The notes beneath the pieces were generated by a model, which was not told where the DNA came from, did not search any database, and was given only the letters and a program-made list of their open reading frames with translations. A stretch of 64,000 nucleotides of DNA from Bradyrhizobium sp. 200 (GTDB lineage: Bacteria > Pseudomonadota > Alphaproteobacteria > Rhizobiales > Xanthobacteraceae). This document shows positions 1 to 7,704 of the stretch, one piece after another. Each line of letters begins with the position of its first letter. Position 1 is the first letter of the stretch. The DNA is taken from assembly GCF_023100945.1 (NCBI RefSeq), contig NZ_CP064689.1, forward strand, positions 7,174,001-7,238,000, read 5' to 3'. The position numbers and the translations under genes were made by a program.

Positions 1-1
1 C

Positions 2-457
2 TCATATCATGCGGCGAAGCCGGGGGCCGACTTCCTCGAAGCCGTTGCGCAGATAGAAGTCGAGGGTGCGCTTCCATCTCGGCTGTCCGGGCGCTCCGAC
101 CTCCAGCCGCTTCCATCCTCGCGCGCGTCCTTCCGCCAGAGCGACCGCTATCAGATGAGGCGCAATGCCCTGCGATCTTATGTTGGGGCGAACATAAAGT
201 TCCGAGATTTCTCCGAACTTGCCGCCCGCGTAGATCGCAGTACATTCGTTCAGGACCATGACACCAACCGGCTCGTTGTCTGCGCAGGCGATCACCGCGA
301 CGACGCTGACATCCGCAAGGACTGTCTCTGCGCTTTGCCTGACGGTTTCGATCCCGGGGGCCTTCCCGCCCGAGAGCTCGTCGAGGAGAGCGTGAACGAA
401 GCGGGCGACGGTTGCGGCATCTGTGACTTCGGCGCGTCGTGTGGATATGGTCGGCAT
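2..457 (-). CDS. GNAT family N-acetyltransferase
   Basis: A 151-residue protein that reads as a GNAT acetyltransferase, an enzyme moving an acetyl group from acetyl-CoA to an amine; the substrate cannot be told. The acetyl-CoA loop is visible as LYVRPNIRSQGIAPHLI, a version of the R/Q-x-x-G-x-G/A motif, followed by the C-terminal pattern DFYLRNGFEEVGPRLRR. I start at the ATG at 457 because a purine-rich AGAAGAGAAAG lies just upstream; an upstream ATG would add 17 residues of no family resemblance. It lies outside the nif operons and nothing ties it to them. Confidence 0.8.
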   Translation of the reverse strand: MPTISTRRAEVTDAATVARFVHALLDELSGGKAPGIETVRQSAETVLADVSVVAVIACADNEPVGVMVLNECTAIYAGGKFGEISELYVRPNIRSQGIAPHLIAVALAEGRARGWKRLEVGAPGQPRWKRTLDFYLRNGFEEVGPRLRRMI

Positions 458-681
458 CTTTCTCTTCTTGTCTGCGCTGCATCGGGCTGGAGTCATTCTG
501 CGCCACACGTGTCAGCGTGACGTTTGTGATCCGCTAGACAGAGACAAGGCCAGCTGAGATTCGCGACCACCTCGGACCAGAGCCTGTTGGCTCTTCCGCG
601 TGGACCACCCTCACAATCAGCTGATCTCTGCTGCGGGTCTTGGTTGTATGAAAACGCCCTGATTACCCGCGATTTCAGCTG

Positions 682-969
682 TCAATCGGCGTCCAAAATT
701 GCATTTCGATCCCGATCGATGGCGTGCACGTCGCGCGCGGTTTCATCTTTCATCACGAAGCCAAGGCTCGCCTCCAAGATAGGGCCATGATCATCGCGAA
801 CTTCAACTGCCATGCGGTGCTGCGGCCCGCCTCTGACCCATTCGCGGGCCATCTCCGAGAGCGCAGTGGTCGCCTCTTGCCGCGCAGACTCAATGTTCGG
901 CAGCTCCACACCTTCATCATCGTGGATGAATTGGCTGCCGTCGCGGATATCAAAATAGTACCTCTTCAT
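682..969 (-). CDS. DUF6894-like small protein
   Basis: A protein of about 95 residues beginning MKRYYFDIRDGSQF, with a conserved acidic stretch DDEGVELPNIESAR and a middle helix ATTALSEMAREW. This matches the pattern of short proteins (DUF6894 type) that are common in many copies in Bradyrhizobium and have no known function. The start is set at the internal methionine before KRYYFD. No signal peptide or membrane segment is visible. Confidence 0.65.
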   Translation of the reverse strand: MKRYYFDIRDGSQFIHDDEGVELPNIESARQEATTALSEMAREWVRGGPQHRMAVEVRDDHGPILEASLGFVMKDETARDVHAIDRDRNAILDAD

Positions 970-1235
970 CGAGCACACTGTCGAACAGTTCTTGCAGCTC
1001 CAGGTCGATCTTGTTGCCGCCCTTGAGGTGCTGCTGCATGGCCCACCGCCTCAAATCGAAATAGCCAGCGGCGGTCTCGTTCCCGGCGTGCCCTAAAGTG
1101 GTCCAGGCGCTTCTTAAAGCACAGCGCCGCCCGCCATGAGTAGTACCTGATCGGGCCAAACTTTCCGCCACATGCGGCGCAGCTTGTCGCTGCTGGGCGA
1201 CACTCAAACCGTTTGCGGCAATCGTACATCTTCAT
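966..1235 (-). pseudogene. possible remnant of a small Cys-rich protein
   Basis: The reading frame starts MKMYDCRKRFEC and has a C-x2-C pair (CAACGG) followed by KFGPIRYYSWRAALC, which looks like a short zinc-binding protein. The later part becomes Arg/Gln rich and unconvincing. A different frame over the same bases (ending near 950) gives a more natural stretch, YFDLRRWAMQQHLKGG, so a frameshift within a decayed gene is likely. The family was not identified. Confidence 0.25.
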
Positions 1236-1283
1236 CTTCTTTGGGCCCACCCTGGGAGTGGAACTCCGGAGTCGCTGACTCAC

Positions 1284-1732
1284 TGTGCGTACACAGGTGA
1301 ACTTCGGCTCCAGGATCGTAGTGATCCGCCAATCTTACCGCAGGTAAGGGCGGCGGGCGCAGAGTTAGACTCTCATGTGCAGCATCCCGAGCAACGTCGC
1401 GCTCGCATCCGACAGAAAGCTGTTGAGAAAGCTGTTGCTGCGTGCGCTCATTCAGCTTGAGCCTTCATCCGGCCGACCGGACCCGGGCTCTCGACCGGGT
1501 ACCGCGCACAAACAAAAACTTACCTCGTCATAAAAGAAGAAAACTAGCCAACTTCTGCTTGGTACCGCATATATCGGGCGAATTTTCTTACTTCGAGCTG
1601 AAATTCTTCGAAGAAATCGAGATTGGCTCGGCCTCGGGGCAAGCCGACGTGCAACCAGTGAGTCGAGCTGAGGCCAGCCGGTCTGAGTGAGGGACAAGAA
1701 CAAATTCGCCGACGAGAACCGAACTTCAGGAG
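1284..1732. other. no gene recognised
   Basis: About 450 bases with no convincing coding frame, RNA gene or repeat. Short frames exist on both strands but show no family-like sequence. Confidence 0.4.
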
Positions 1733-2014
1733 ATGAAGATGACCCGCCTGCTTTTCGCCATTGCATAGGCTAGCCTAATTTTAGTGTTGGCGGCTTCGAG
1801 CTCGCCTGCGACCGCACGGCAGTATCGCCATAGCGACGTCTCCCCGAGCGGACCGTATGATCGCTACTGCTTCCAGAGACGGATCTGGGGCTACCCAGGC
1901 AATTGCCAATTCGCAAACCGTGGACAGTGCGTGGCAAGTGCTTCAGGTACTGACGCCTATTGCGGCATCAACCCGGCCTACGCCTTCGCGCGGCGACCGC
2001 GCCTATCGCGATGA
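1733..2014 (+). pseudogene. DUF3551-type exported protein with an in-frame stop
   Basis: Reading from the ATG at 1733 gives a signal-peptide-like start, MKMTRLLFAIA, then a TAG at 1766-1768, then ASLILVLAASSSPATA and a mature part with the Cys pattern YCFQRRIWGYPGNC...QC...YCGINPAYAF. That pattern is typical of small periplasmic DUF3551 proteins found in many copies in Bradyrhizobium. The stop sits inside the signal peptide, so the exported product cannot be made from the natural start. The GTG at 1784 would give only a headless version. The function of the family is unknown. Confidence 0.6.
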
Positions 2015-2026
2015 ATGGTCTCCGTA

Positions 2027-2046
2027 CTAGGGTCTGTTGAGATTCA
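2027..2046 (+). repeat. left terminal inverted repeat of the IS5-type element
   Basis: Twenty bases beginning CTAGGGTCTGTTGAG that match the reverse complement of 2841-2860 exactly. Confidence 0.85.
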
Positions 2047-2096
2047 AGATTCACAGATTGGAATGTCCGTGATTCAAGCTCCGAAAGGAGCTTGGC

Positions 2097-2843
2097 ATGC
2101 ACCGATTCGTTTTGACGGACGCCCAGTGGGCGAAGACGGAGTCGCTTTGTTTGGGCAAGGCCACGAACCCCGGCCGCACAGGGGGTGACAACCGTTTGTT
2201 TCTCGAAGCTGTGCTTTGGATCGCGCGCACGGGCAGCCCATGGAGGGATCTGCCGCCGACGTTCGGCAACTGGAATACGGTGTTCAAGCGCTATCGTGAT
2301 TGGGTGAAGGCCGGCGTTTTCAAGCGGATTTTCGATGCTGTATCGGATGATCCAGACATGGAGTTTGCGATGGTCGACGCGACAATCGTCAAAGTTCATC
2401 GTCACGCGCAGGGAGCAAAAGGGGGACCAAAAATCAGGCCATCGGCAAATCGAAGGGCGGCTGGACCACCAAAATCCTCGCGCTGACCGACGCGCTTGGG
2501 AACTTGGTGCGGTTCATCCTGCTCCCTGGCCATCGCTTTGACACAGTCGGCGTCGCGCCTCTGATCAAAGACATCGAATTCGGCGGCTTGATCGCCGACA
2601 AGGCTTTTGATTCCAACTGGATCATCGAAGACCTGAACGCACGCAAGGCCAAGATCGTCATCTCGCAGCATCAAAGGCGCGCCCAGCCTCTCAACATCGA
2701 CAAGGACATTTACAAATGGCGCCACCTGATCGAGAATTTCTTCGGCAAGCTGAAGGAATTCAAACGCAGAGCGATGCGACAAGACAGACGGCAGCTTCGA
2801 AGCGATGATCTACCTCGCTACCGCCGTCATCCATTCCAGGTGA
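2097..2843 (+). pseudogene. IS5-family transposase, two frames plus a lesion
   Basis: The first frame (2097-2486) starts MHRFVLTDAQWAKTE, contains GSPWRDLPPTFGNW and the catalytic-region motif MVDATIVKVHRH. The second frame continues as SKGGWTTKILALTDALG, then LIADKAFDSNWI and the C-terminal catalytic region WRHLIENFFGKLKEFKR. A -1 slip at the AAAAGGGGG run (2417-2425) would join them, as is normal in this group. Near 2777 the second frame loses the family sequence; shifting frame restores KTDGSFEAMIYLATAVIHSR and a stop at 2841-2843. The copy is therefore probably inactive. Confidence 0.8.
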
Positions 2844-2860
2844 ATCTCAACAGACCCTAG
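2841..2860 (-). repeat. right terminal inverted repeat of the IS5-type element
   Basis: Perfect reverse complement of 2027-2046. The transposase stop codon expected for the family (TGA at 2841-2843) lies inside this repeat. Confidence 0.85.
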
Positions 2861-2906
2861 GCTGCGGGATCTGGCGCAGACCGATGGGAGATGTGCGCGC
2901 ATTGAG

Positions 2907-2932
2907 AGCCCGCCGGTCGGACCGGCGGGCTT
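2907..2932 (-). terminator. rho-independent terminator after the cold-shock gene
   Basis: A GC-rich hairpin with a perfect 10-base stem (GCCCGCCGGT/ACCGGCGGGC) lies just past the stop of the minus-strand cold-shock gene and is followed on that strand by TCTC. Confidence 0.65.
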
Positions 2933-2936
2933 GAAC

Positions 2937-3140
2937 TCATCCGACCCTTAGATTTTCCGCAGACGTTTTGCCCCGGGTGCTCATTTCTTCGTAGCTCACC
3001 TTGGCGCCCTCATTAAGGTTGCTCAGGCCCGCTTTTTCAACGGCCGAGATGTGCACGAAGACATCCTTGCCGCCGTTGTCAGGTTGAATAAACCCATATC
3101 CCTTAGTCGCGTTGAACCACTTTACCGTACCTGTCGCCAC
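2937..3140 (-). CDS. cold-shock protein, CspA family
   Basis: A 67-residue protein starting [18 protein letters not shown], with the two nucleic-acid-binding motifs KGYGFI (RNP1 type) and DVFVHISAV (RNP2 type). This is the usual length and layout of a single-domain cold-shock protein that binds single-stranded RNA or DNA. The start is a GTG at 3140, fixed by homology; an upstream extension of the same frame has no resemblance to the family. It stands alone between two terminator hairpins, so it is likely transcribed by itself. Confidence 0.9.
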   Translation of the reverse strand: MATGTVKWFNATKGYGFIQPDNGGKDVFVHISAVEKAGLSNLNEGAKVSYEEMSTRGKTSAENLRVG

Positions 3141-3204
3141 TATCCGTTCTGCCGTGAAGTAAGAGCCGCATCCTACAGCGGTAACGCAATTCCCGGCAAG
3201 GGAA

Positions 3205-3230
3205 ACCCGCCGGCGTGAACCGGCGGGCTT
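3205..3230 (-). terminator. rho-independent terminator after the small acidic gene
   Basis: A hairpin with stem CCCGCCGG/CCGGCGGG and a six-base loop, followed on the minus strand by GTTTCCC. It sits directly after the stop of the gene at 3238-3411 and resembles the one at 2907-2932. Confidence 0.6.
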
Positions 3231-3237
3231 GTCTCCT

Positions 3238-3411
3238 TCAACCCAGGCCCGCCTGATGGTAGTCTTGCGGACCGACTTGCTCGGTGAGGTCGTCATAGTC
3301 GCCAATGCCGGACTCCGCATAGTCTTGCTCAGCGTCGGGCCGGCCACCCGCAGCCCATTGCTTCGCGTTGTCGTGCTGGTCGAGGCTGCCACTCGTCGTC
3401 GGCTCTGTCAT
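3238..3411 (-). CDS. small acidic hypothetical protein
   Basis: A 57-residue, soluble, Asp/Gln/Gly-rich protein starting [15 protein letters not shown]. It has no Cys, no signal peptide and no membrane segment. The start is chosen because AGGAA lies eight bases upstream and a terminator hairpin follows the stop. I do not recognise a function; it may be a stress-related small protein, but that is a guess. Confidence 0.5.
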   Translation of the reverse strand: MTEPTTSGSLDQHDNAKQWAAGGRPDAEQDYAESGIGDYDDLTEQVGPQDYHQAGLG

Positions 3412-3623
3412 AAAAGCGATTCCTATCGCTGAGTTCGGCTCCGCGCGGTCTCCAACATTGCCGTTGTGGGAATCGGCCGCTTGAACGATCCGGATGATCC
3501 GGCACACAATTCGAGGAATCGATCGAAGGGTCCGCGCGAGATGCACGGACAATCCTGGTGAAATAAAAGATTGCGACCTGACAGTTCTTCTTAGCGGAGC
3601 GCATGATCATGAGATAATGCCCG

Positions 3624-4097
3624 TTAATCCGGATGAATCATGATGTCCATGGTATCGTCACTATCCTCGAACGGATCGGGAAACGGATTTTCCTCTACCA
3701 GCTTCACACCGCACAGGCAGACGTCGCCGCCGATCACGGCCAGCGCGACCGGCTCAAGGGCTTTCCCATTGCAGGGGCCATCGATGCAAAACCCGCTGCC
3801 GATCTCGAAGGTCGCCCCGTGCCGGCCACATCTGAGAAAGGAGCGGTCCGGCGAGAAGAACTTGCCGGAGCCGATGTTGAGCCAGACGCCGTCATGCGGG
3901 CAGCGGTTGACATAACCGAGATAGTCGTTGCCGAAGGTCCGCACCACGACAATCGGAAACGGCCGGCTCTCGCCGCTGTCATCGATCCGCGACAGGCTGA
4001 AACCCTTAGCGTCACCCCGCTCGATGGCCTCGGCGGGACAGACGGCGAAGACCACGATCTCTTGGCTGGCCATATCGCGGATACTTTCTTTGGTCAT
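3624..4097 (-). CDS. Rieske 2Fe-2S domain protein
   Basis: A 157-residue soluble protein with a Rieske cluster site: RCPHDGVWLN (C-x-H) and LRCGRHGATFEI (C-x2-H), followed by a Cys pair in FCIDGPCNGK. Such proteins carry electrons by a 2Fe-2S cluster held by two Cys and two His. No membrane helix is seen, so it is not the bc1 type but resembles the ferredoxin-like Rieske proteins. It ends the long nifB-side block and is paralogous to the protein at 14425-14838. Two starts are possible (4097 or the methionine at 4073); neither has a strong ribosome site. Confidence 0.75.
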   Translation of the reverse strand: MTKESIRDMASQEIVVFAVCPAEAIERGDAKGFSLSRIDDSGESRPFPIVVVRTFGNDYLGYVNRCPHDGVWLNIGSGKFFSPDRSFLRCGRHGATFEIGSGFCIDGPCNGKALEPVALAVIGGDVCLCGVKLVEENPFPDPFEDSDDTMDIMIHPD

Positions 4098-4433
4098 GCT
4101 ATCGTCGCGACTGTATGGATTGCGACCCGGGTCAGCCGAGACACGCCGTGATCATTAGATAGCGGCCGATAGGCATCGCCTGCGCTTTCGCTGACAAAAT
4201 CATGCCGATGGTACGGCAACAGCTCTGCCGGGCTCCGGCCGGAAGCTCGACCACTCGCGTTCGAAGAACAATGATTTGTTAGTGATCCTTGTGCCTTCCC
4301 ACCCGCTAAGGTCAAGCTTGAAAAAACCCGAGCCGAAGCCCCAAGAGCTCAATGATCATGTTTCCTGATCCGAGCACCTTGCAGGGCCGGCGTGCCGAAA
4401 CTTAGAGCCAACGTCCACGATCGTTGAGCTTTC
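4098..4433. other. gap with no recognised gene
   Basis: About 335 bases between the dead ferredoxin and the Rieske gene. I saw no sigma-54 promoter, NifA site or coding frame. Confidence 0.4.
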
Positions 4434-4616
4434 TCATTCTCTTTGCGCGGGTTCCCTTGCGGCCTTGCTGGACCAAGAATGGCAGGAGTCCGAATTTGGC
4501 CTGTCCTTGCATGACTGCTGAAGGGCAATCTCGGGGCCCAGCGCCGCCGCCAAGAGTGACGTGGCCTTAATGACCTCGATCATTTTGCCATACGGCAAGA
4601 TTCTGACTTTCGACAT
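4434..4616 (-). pseudogene. decayed 2Fe-2S (adrenodoxin-type) ferredoxin
   Basis: The frame starts MSKVRILPYGKMIEV, the beta-strand start of plant/adrenodoxin-type ferredoxins, and then has SCKDRPNSDSCHS. In the family this is C-x5-C-x2-C; here the middle cysteine is serine. After this the frame runs into SSKAAREPAQRE and stops, whereas the next frame reads LVQQGRKGTRAKR, which fits the family better, so a frameshift also removes the fourth cysteine. It could not bind a normal cluster. It lies 38 bases after the DegT-like gene. Confidence 0.5.
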
Positions 4617-4654
4617 TCGCTCCTCCTTTTGCGCGTAATGAGGGCGCCGGGGCT

Positions 4655-5851
4655 CTAATAGATGGCTGCGCCCGCGCCGATATTGATGGACGCGTCCTTC
4701 ATCGTCTCCACAATGAACTCGATCTGGTTGTCGGTGAGATGGGTGTGAAACGGCAGCGCCACGGCACGATCGGCGATCTTTTCCGTGACCAGTAAATCGC
4801 CATATCGATAGCCAATCTCAAAATAGTGACGCTGCAAATGCATCGGATGGCAATAGGCGGCGGCCTCGACATGCTCAATGCGCAGATCATCGACAATGGC
4901 GTCACGGCTGGAGCGCGTGAAGCGCGTTCCAAGATGGACGAGATAGAGGAACCAGTTCACCTCGGTCACATCGGGACCGATATAGGGCGGCTTGATGCCC
5001 TCGAATGATTGGATATGTGCATTGTAGAGCTGCTCGATGAGCCGGCGCCGCTCCAGGATTTCATCGAGGCGCTTCAGCTGCGCAAGGCCCAACGCGGCTG
5101 TAAGATCGCTCATGCCGGCCTGGTAAGGCGCTGCGCTACTGACGACGACGGAGGAGCGGTTATCCAGCCGATGCGCGCGATGGCGAAGCAAGCCAACGGC
5201 AATGTCGATATCGTCGGTCACCACCATGCCGCCCTCGCCGCAGGTCAGGGCCAGAGGCTGGGCAAAGTCGAACACGGCGATATCGCCAAAGCGGCCGACG
5301 AGTTCGCCCTTGTATCTCGATCCGATCGCCTCGGTGGAATCCTCCAGTAGCATCAGCTGATGGCGCTGCGCGATCGCGCGCAGCTCCGACCATGGCGCCG
5401 GATGGCCATTGGGATTGCCGGCAACAATCGCCCGTGTGTTGGCCGTGATCCGCTCTTCGACCTTCGCCGGAACCAATGCTCCCGACCAATAGTCGACGTC
5501 GGCAAATACGGTGCGCGCGCCCGTGAGACTGATAGCATGCACCGTCTCGCGAAACGAATACGGTGAGGCGATCACATCCTGCCCCGGCCCGATGCCGAGG
5601 GCCTTTAGCGCAAGCAGAAGCCCGATGGTGCCGCTCGGGACGGCAACGGCATATTTCCGGCCGAGATAGGCGGCAAAGGCTTTCTCGAAGGTCTCAGTCA
5701 CCGGCCCGTTCGAGACCCGCGGCGAACACAGCAGCGTTTCCACGGCAGAGAGCTCGGCGAAGGTGACATCCGGATCTGACATCCGAATGAAAGATACGTC
5801 CGCGTTGACCGCGTTCGCATCGTGATCCTTTGCGAGAGCAACGCTAGTCAT
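4655..5851 (-). CDS. DegT/DnrJ/EryC1/StrS-family protein lacking the PLP lysine
   Basis: A 398-residue protein with the DegT aminotransferase fold: SNGPVTETFEKAFAAYLG, VPSGTIGLLLALKALGIG, VFADVDYWSGA and LLEDSTEAIGSRYKG are all family landmarks. In normal members the PLP-binding lysine sits five residues before GEGG (pattern SF-x3-K-x-LTTGEGG). Here the same place reads FDFAQPLALTCGEGG, so the lysine is leucine. It may be a non-catalytic or PLP-dehydratase-like relative with a changed job. The start at 5851 has AAGGAG nine bases upstream. It lies in the nif operon directly after a small conserved gene. Confidence 0.8.
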   Translation of the reverse strand: MTSVALAKDHDANAVNADVSFIRMSDPDVTFAELSAVETLLCSPRVSNGPVTETFEKAFAAYLGRKYAVAVPSGTIGLLLALKALGIGPGQDVIASPYSFRETVHAISLTGARTVFADVDYWSGALVPAKVEERITANTRAIVAGNPNGHPAPWSELRAIAQRHQLMLLEDSTEAIGSRYKGELVGRFGDIAVFDFAQPLALTCGEGGMVVTDDIDIAVGLLRHRAHRLDNRSSVVVSSAAPYQAGMSDLTAALGLAQLKRLDEILERRRLIEQLYNAHIQSFEGIKPPYIGPDVTEVNWFLYLVHLGTRFTRSSRDAIVDDLRIEHVEAAAYCHPMHLQRHYFEIGYRYGDLLVTEKIADRAVALPFHTHLTDNQIEFIVETMKDASINIGAGAAIY

Positions 5852-5853
5852 CG

Positions 5854-6117
5854 TCAAGTACTCCTTGCCGCCAGCACGATGCCAGTCGCGCGCGCTGGAT
5901 CGGCGGTGATCTGCACACAATGAGCGGAGCCATCGATCAGATGCAGGTCGAATCGTGGAAAACTGCGGAACGGCGGCTCCGTCATGTCGGACGCGTCACA
6001 GCGCGTGCAGGCGAGCTGTGGAAAGCGGCGCCGCACCTCGGCGAACGCGCTTGCATCGGCATCAGCTGCCGCAAGCAGCCGTTCGATTTCGATAAGTTCG
6101 TCGGTGCCGAGCGCCAT
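5854..6117 (-). CDS. small conserved nif-cluster protein (DUF6129-like)
   Basis: An 87-residue protein starting MALGTDELIEIERLL with RRRFPQLACTRCDASDM and a C-terminal strand-rich part FDLHLIDGSAHCVQIT. The C-x2-C pair could bind a metal. I match it from memory to small proteins of nif clusters (DUF6129), with moderate certainty. It ends two bases before the DegT-like start, so the two are probably translated from one message. Confidence 0.6.
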   Translation of the reverse strand: MALGTDELIEIERLLAAADADASAFAEVRRRFPQLACTRCDASDMTEPPFRSFPRFDLHLIDGSAHCVQITADPARATGIVLAARST

Positions 6118-6151
6118 CGCGACTCCTATATGATTAGTTCCAAAAGCAGCG

Positions 6152-6511
6152 TTATTGCCAGAACACCCGCTCCGGATCTGTGTTCAATTCGTCGATCGCT
6201 GCGGTCAGCCGCTGGTAGATGCTGTAAAACTCCCAGAGCCCCCGCGCGTGATCTTTACGAAACAGCTTCCATCTCGCGCTCCTCGAGTCATGATGGATCA
6301 GCGCTACTTCAATCAAGCCGCCATCTTTGTCGATATTGCCCGAGCAGCAGGGACTCTCGATGAGATAGCCACTCCGTACCGGTTTCACATTCGGCGAGAC
6401 ATAACGATAGCGTTTGCGCGAGCTCAAGCCACGCTCGATCCGCTTGCGATCGAGCTCGTTCGGATGAGCGATAAGTCCGTTCACTACCTTTCTCATCACC
6501 GCGGCGTTCAT
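6152..6511 (-). CDS. conserved hypothetical protein (DUF3024-like)
   Basis: A 119-residue protein from MNAAVMRKVVNGLIAHP with LDRKRIERGLSSRKRYRYVSP, a Cys pair in IESPCCSGNI and an aromatic end, LWEFYSIYQRLTAAID. The start at 6511 is preferred; the frame extends upstream but that part overlaps the preceding nifZ-like gene and looks unlike the family. Its place between the nifZ genes and the DegT-like gene suggests a nitrogen-fixation role, but none is known to me. Confidence 0.6.
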   Translation of the reverse strand: MNAAVMRKVVNGLIAHPNELDRKRIERGLSSRKRYRYVSPNVKPVRSGYLIESPCCSGNIDKDGGLIEVALIHHDSRSARWKLFRKDHARGLWEFYSIYQRLTAAIDELNTDPERVFWQ

Positions 6512-6524
6512 CGCGAAAGCCCCC

Positions 6525-6764
6525 TCAAAGCATTGTGATCTCTTCTTCAAGACAACCGACGACCAGCCGCTCACCAAACTCGACAACATAAATCGGCAAG
6601 TTCGCTTCGGTTTGCATGCCGACCTTCACGATCTCGCCGATGCCGCCGGCGCCCACCAAGAGCCCGTTAGCCGGCGCATCGGGAAAGGAGCCATCGTTAA
6701 CAAGATCGACAGCGGCTTTAACTCGCTGGCCCCATTGATATTTCGGGAGGCGCGGCTCGATCAT
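6525..6764 (-). CDS. NifZ-domain small protein
   Basis: A 79-residue protein with the NifZ-type SH3-like pattern: YQWGQRVKAAVDLVNDGSFPD, then GLLVGAGGIGEIVKVG and IYVVEFGERLVVGCLEEE. NifZ proteins help mature the MoFe protein P-clusters. It overlaps the end of the longer nifZ gene upstream by four bases, so the two are coupled. It looks like a short second copy of the NifZ fold. Confidence 0.8.
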   Translation of the reverse strand: MIEPRLPKYQWGQRVKAAVDLVNDGSFPDAPANGLLVGAGGIGEIVKVGMQTEANLPIYVVEFGERLVVGCLEEEITML

Positions 6765-7081
6765 GACGCGATCTCTTCCGGCAACGGCAGGTCGTCGGGT
6801 TCGTCGCGCGCTTCCACCAGATCGAGCTCCTTGCGCTTCATGCCGACGCGGTGGCCGCTTTCAAGAAACTCGACGCCATAGATATAGAATTGCTGCAGGA
6901 AAGTCCCGATGGAGACGACGTAACCCACCTCGCCTTTCTTGGCCAGGATATCGCCGATCTCCTTGCCGGCATAGGTGCCGTCGTTGCGAATGGTGCGCTT
7001 GGCCCGTACCTTTTCGCCAAGGTTGAAGAACGGTGGCCCAGTTAGCTCGACTACATCACTGTCGCGGACGATGTTGCTCAT
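6761..7081 (-). CDS. nifZ: NifZ, nitrogenase maturation protein
   Basis: A 106-residue protein with the NifZ pattern LGEKVRAKRTIRNDGTYAG, KKGEVGYVVSIGTFLQQFYIYGVEF and GHRVGMKRKELDLVE. NifZ is needed for full P-cluster assembly in NifDK. I choose the ATG at 7081 rather than the GTG at 7087 because an exceptionally good ribosome site, AAGGAGGTGATA, lies right before it. That site overlaps the stop of the LRV gene. The next gene overlaps its end. Confidence 0.88.
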   Translation of the reverse strand: MSNIVRDSDVVELTGPPFFNLGEKVRAKRTIRNDGTYAGKEIGDILAKKGEVGYVVSIGTFLQQFYIYGVEFLESGHRVGMKRKELDLVEARDEPDDLPLPEEIAS

Positions 7082-7083
7082 TA

Positions 7084-7704
7084 TCACCTCCTTGCGGACT
7101 TGCAGGCCAGACGGCGACGCGCGACCTCCTGCACCATACTGTCCTCATTTTCGGTGAGACGTGCCAACTCAAAAGCCGCAATGCGGGTCACCACTTCCCG
7201 GCGGACACGCCAATCGGGATCGCACCGCAGAGCGGCAGGAACTTCGGCGACAGTCGCTGCGCGGCGAGCCACGATCTGGCGGGCGCAATAGTTCTGGTCC
7301 GACAGCATCGGCACCAATTCCTCACCATCGAGCAGAGTCGCGACCAATATCTTCATCTCGCGATGCGAATCGTTGCGCAGCGTCAGGATATTGCTCTTGA
7401 GCAGTCGCCGCGCTGCATTCGCGCGCACGGCTTCTTCGGCGCCATTTAGCAGTGGTAGCAATAGAAAGAGATTGACGTGCTTGGCCGTGATGGCCCGCAC
7501 CTCGAAATGCGGATGCGCAGTGTAGGCATTGGCGAGCGCGGGACTCCAGTTGAAAAAACGGTCGTTGTGCCGGGCATAATGGTCGTTGACACAGGCATGC
7601 ATCAGCCGGCAGCCGCCCGTTTTCTTCAGCGACAGATGAGTGCAGGCGCTGCAATTGACCTCATGGCCCTGGCAGTCGCGGGCCTCGTCGATGTCATCCG
7701 TCAT
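7084..7704 (-). CDS. 4Fe-4S LRV-type (leucine-rich variant) protein
   Basis: A 206-residue protein with an N-terminal Cys cluster, CQGHEVNCSACTHL...GCRLMHAC, that fits a 4Fe-4S site, followed by helical repeats of the LRV/HEAT kind: HPHFEVRAITAKHVN, AEEAVRANAARRLLKS, SHREMKILVATLL, CDPDWRVRREVVTRI. Such proteins are found in nif clusters of Azotobacter and rhizobia; their job is not settled, and a role in cluster protection or assembly is inference. The start at 7704 makes an ATGA overlap with the stop of the TPR gene. The same frame is open further upstream only because that TPR gene is frameshifted. Confidence 0.8.
   Translation of the reverse strand: MTDDIDEARDCQGHEVNCSACTHLSLKKTGGCRLMHACVNDHYARHNDRFFNWSPALANAYTAHPHFEVRAITAKHVNLFLLLPLLNGAEEAVRANAARRLLKSNILTLRNDSHREMKILVATLLDGEELVPMLSDQNYCARQIVARRAATVAEVPAALRCDPDWRVRREVVTRIAAFELARLTENEDSMVQEVARRRLACKSARR

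Larger units (their letters stand above)
2027..2860 (+). mobile_element. IS5-family (IS427-like) insertion sequence
   Basis: An 834-base element bounded by perfect 20-base inverted repeats (2027-2046 and 2841-2860). It contains two overlapping transposase frames joined by a probable -1 frameshift at the run of A and G at 2417-2425, the arrangement seen in the IS427 group of IS5. The outermost CTAG is palindromic and may include the duplicated target bases. A second frameshift near the 3' end of the transposase suggests this copy is no longer active by itself. Confidence 0.85.
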
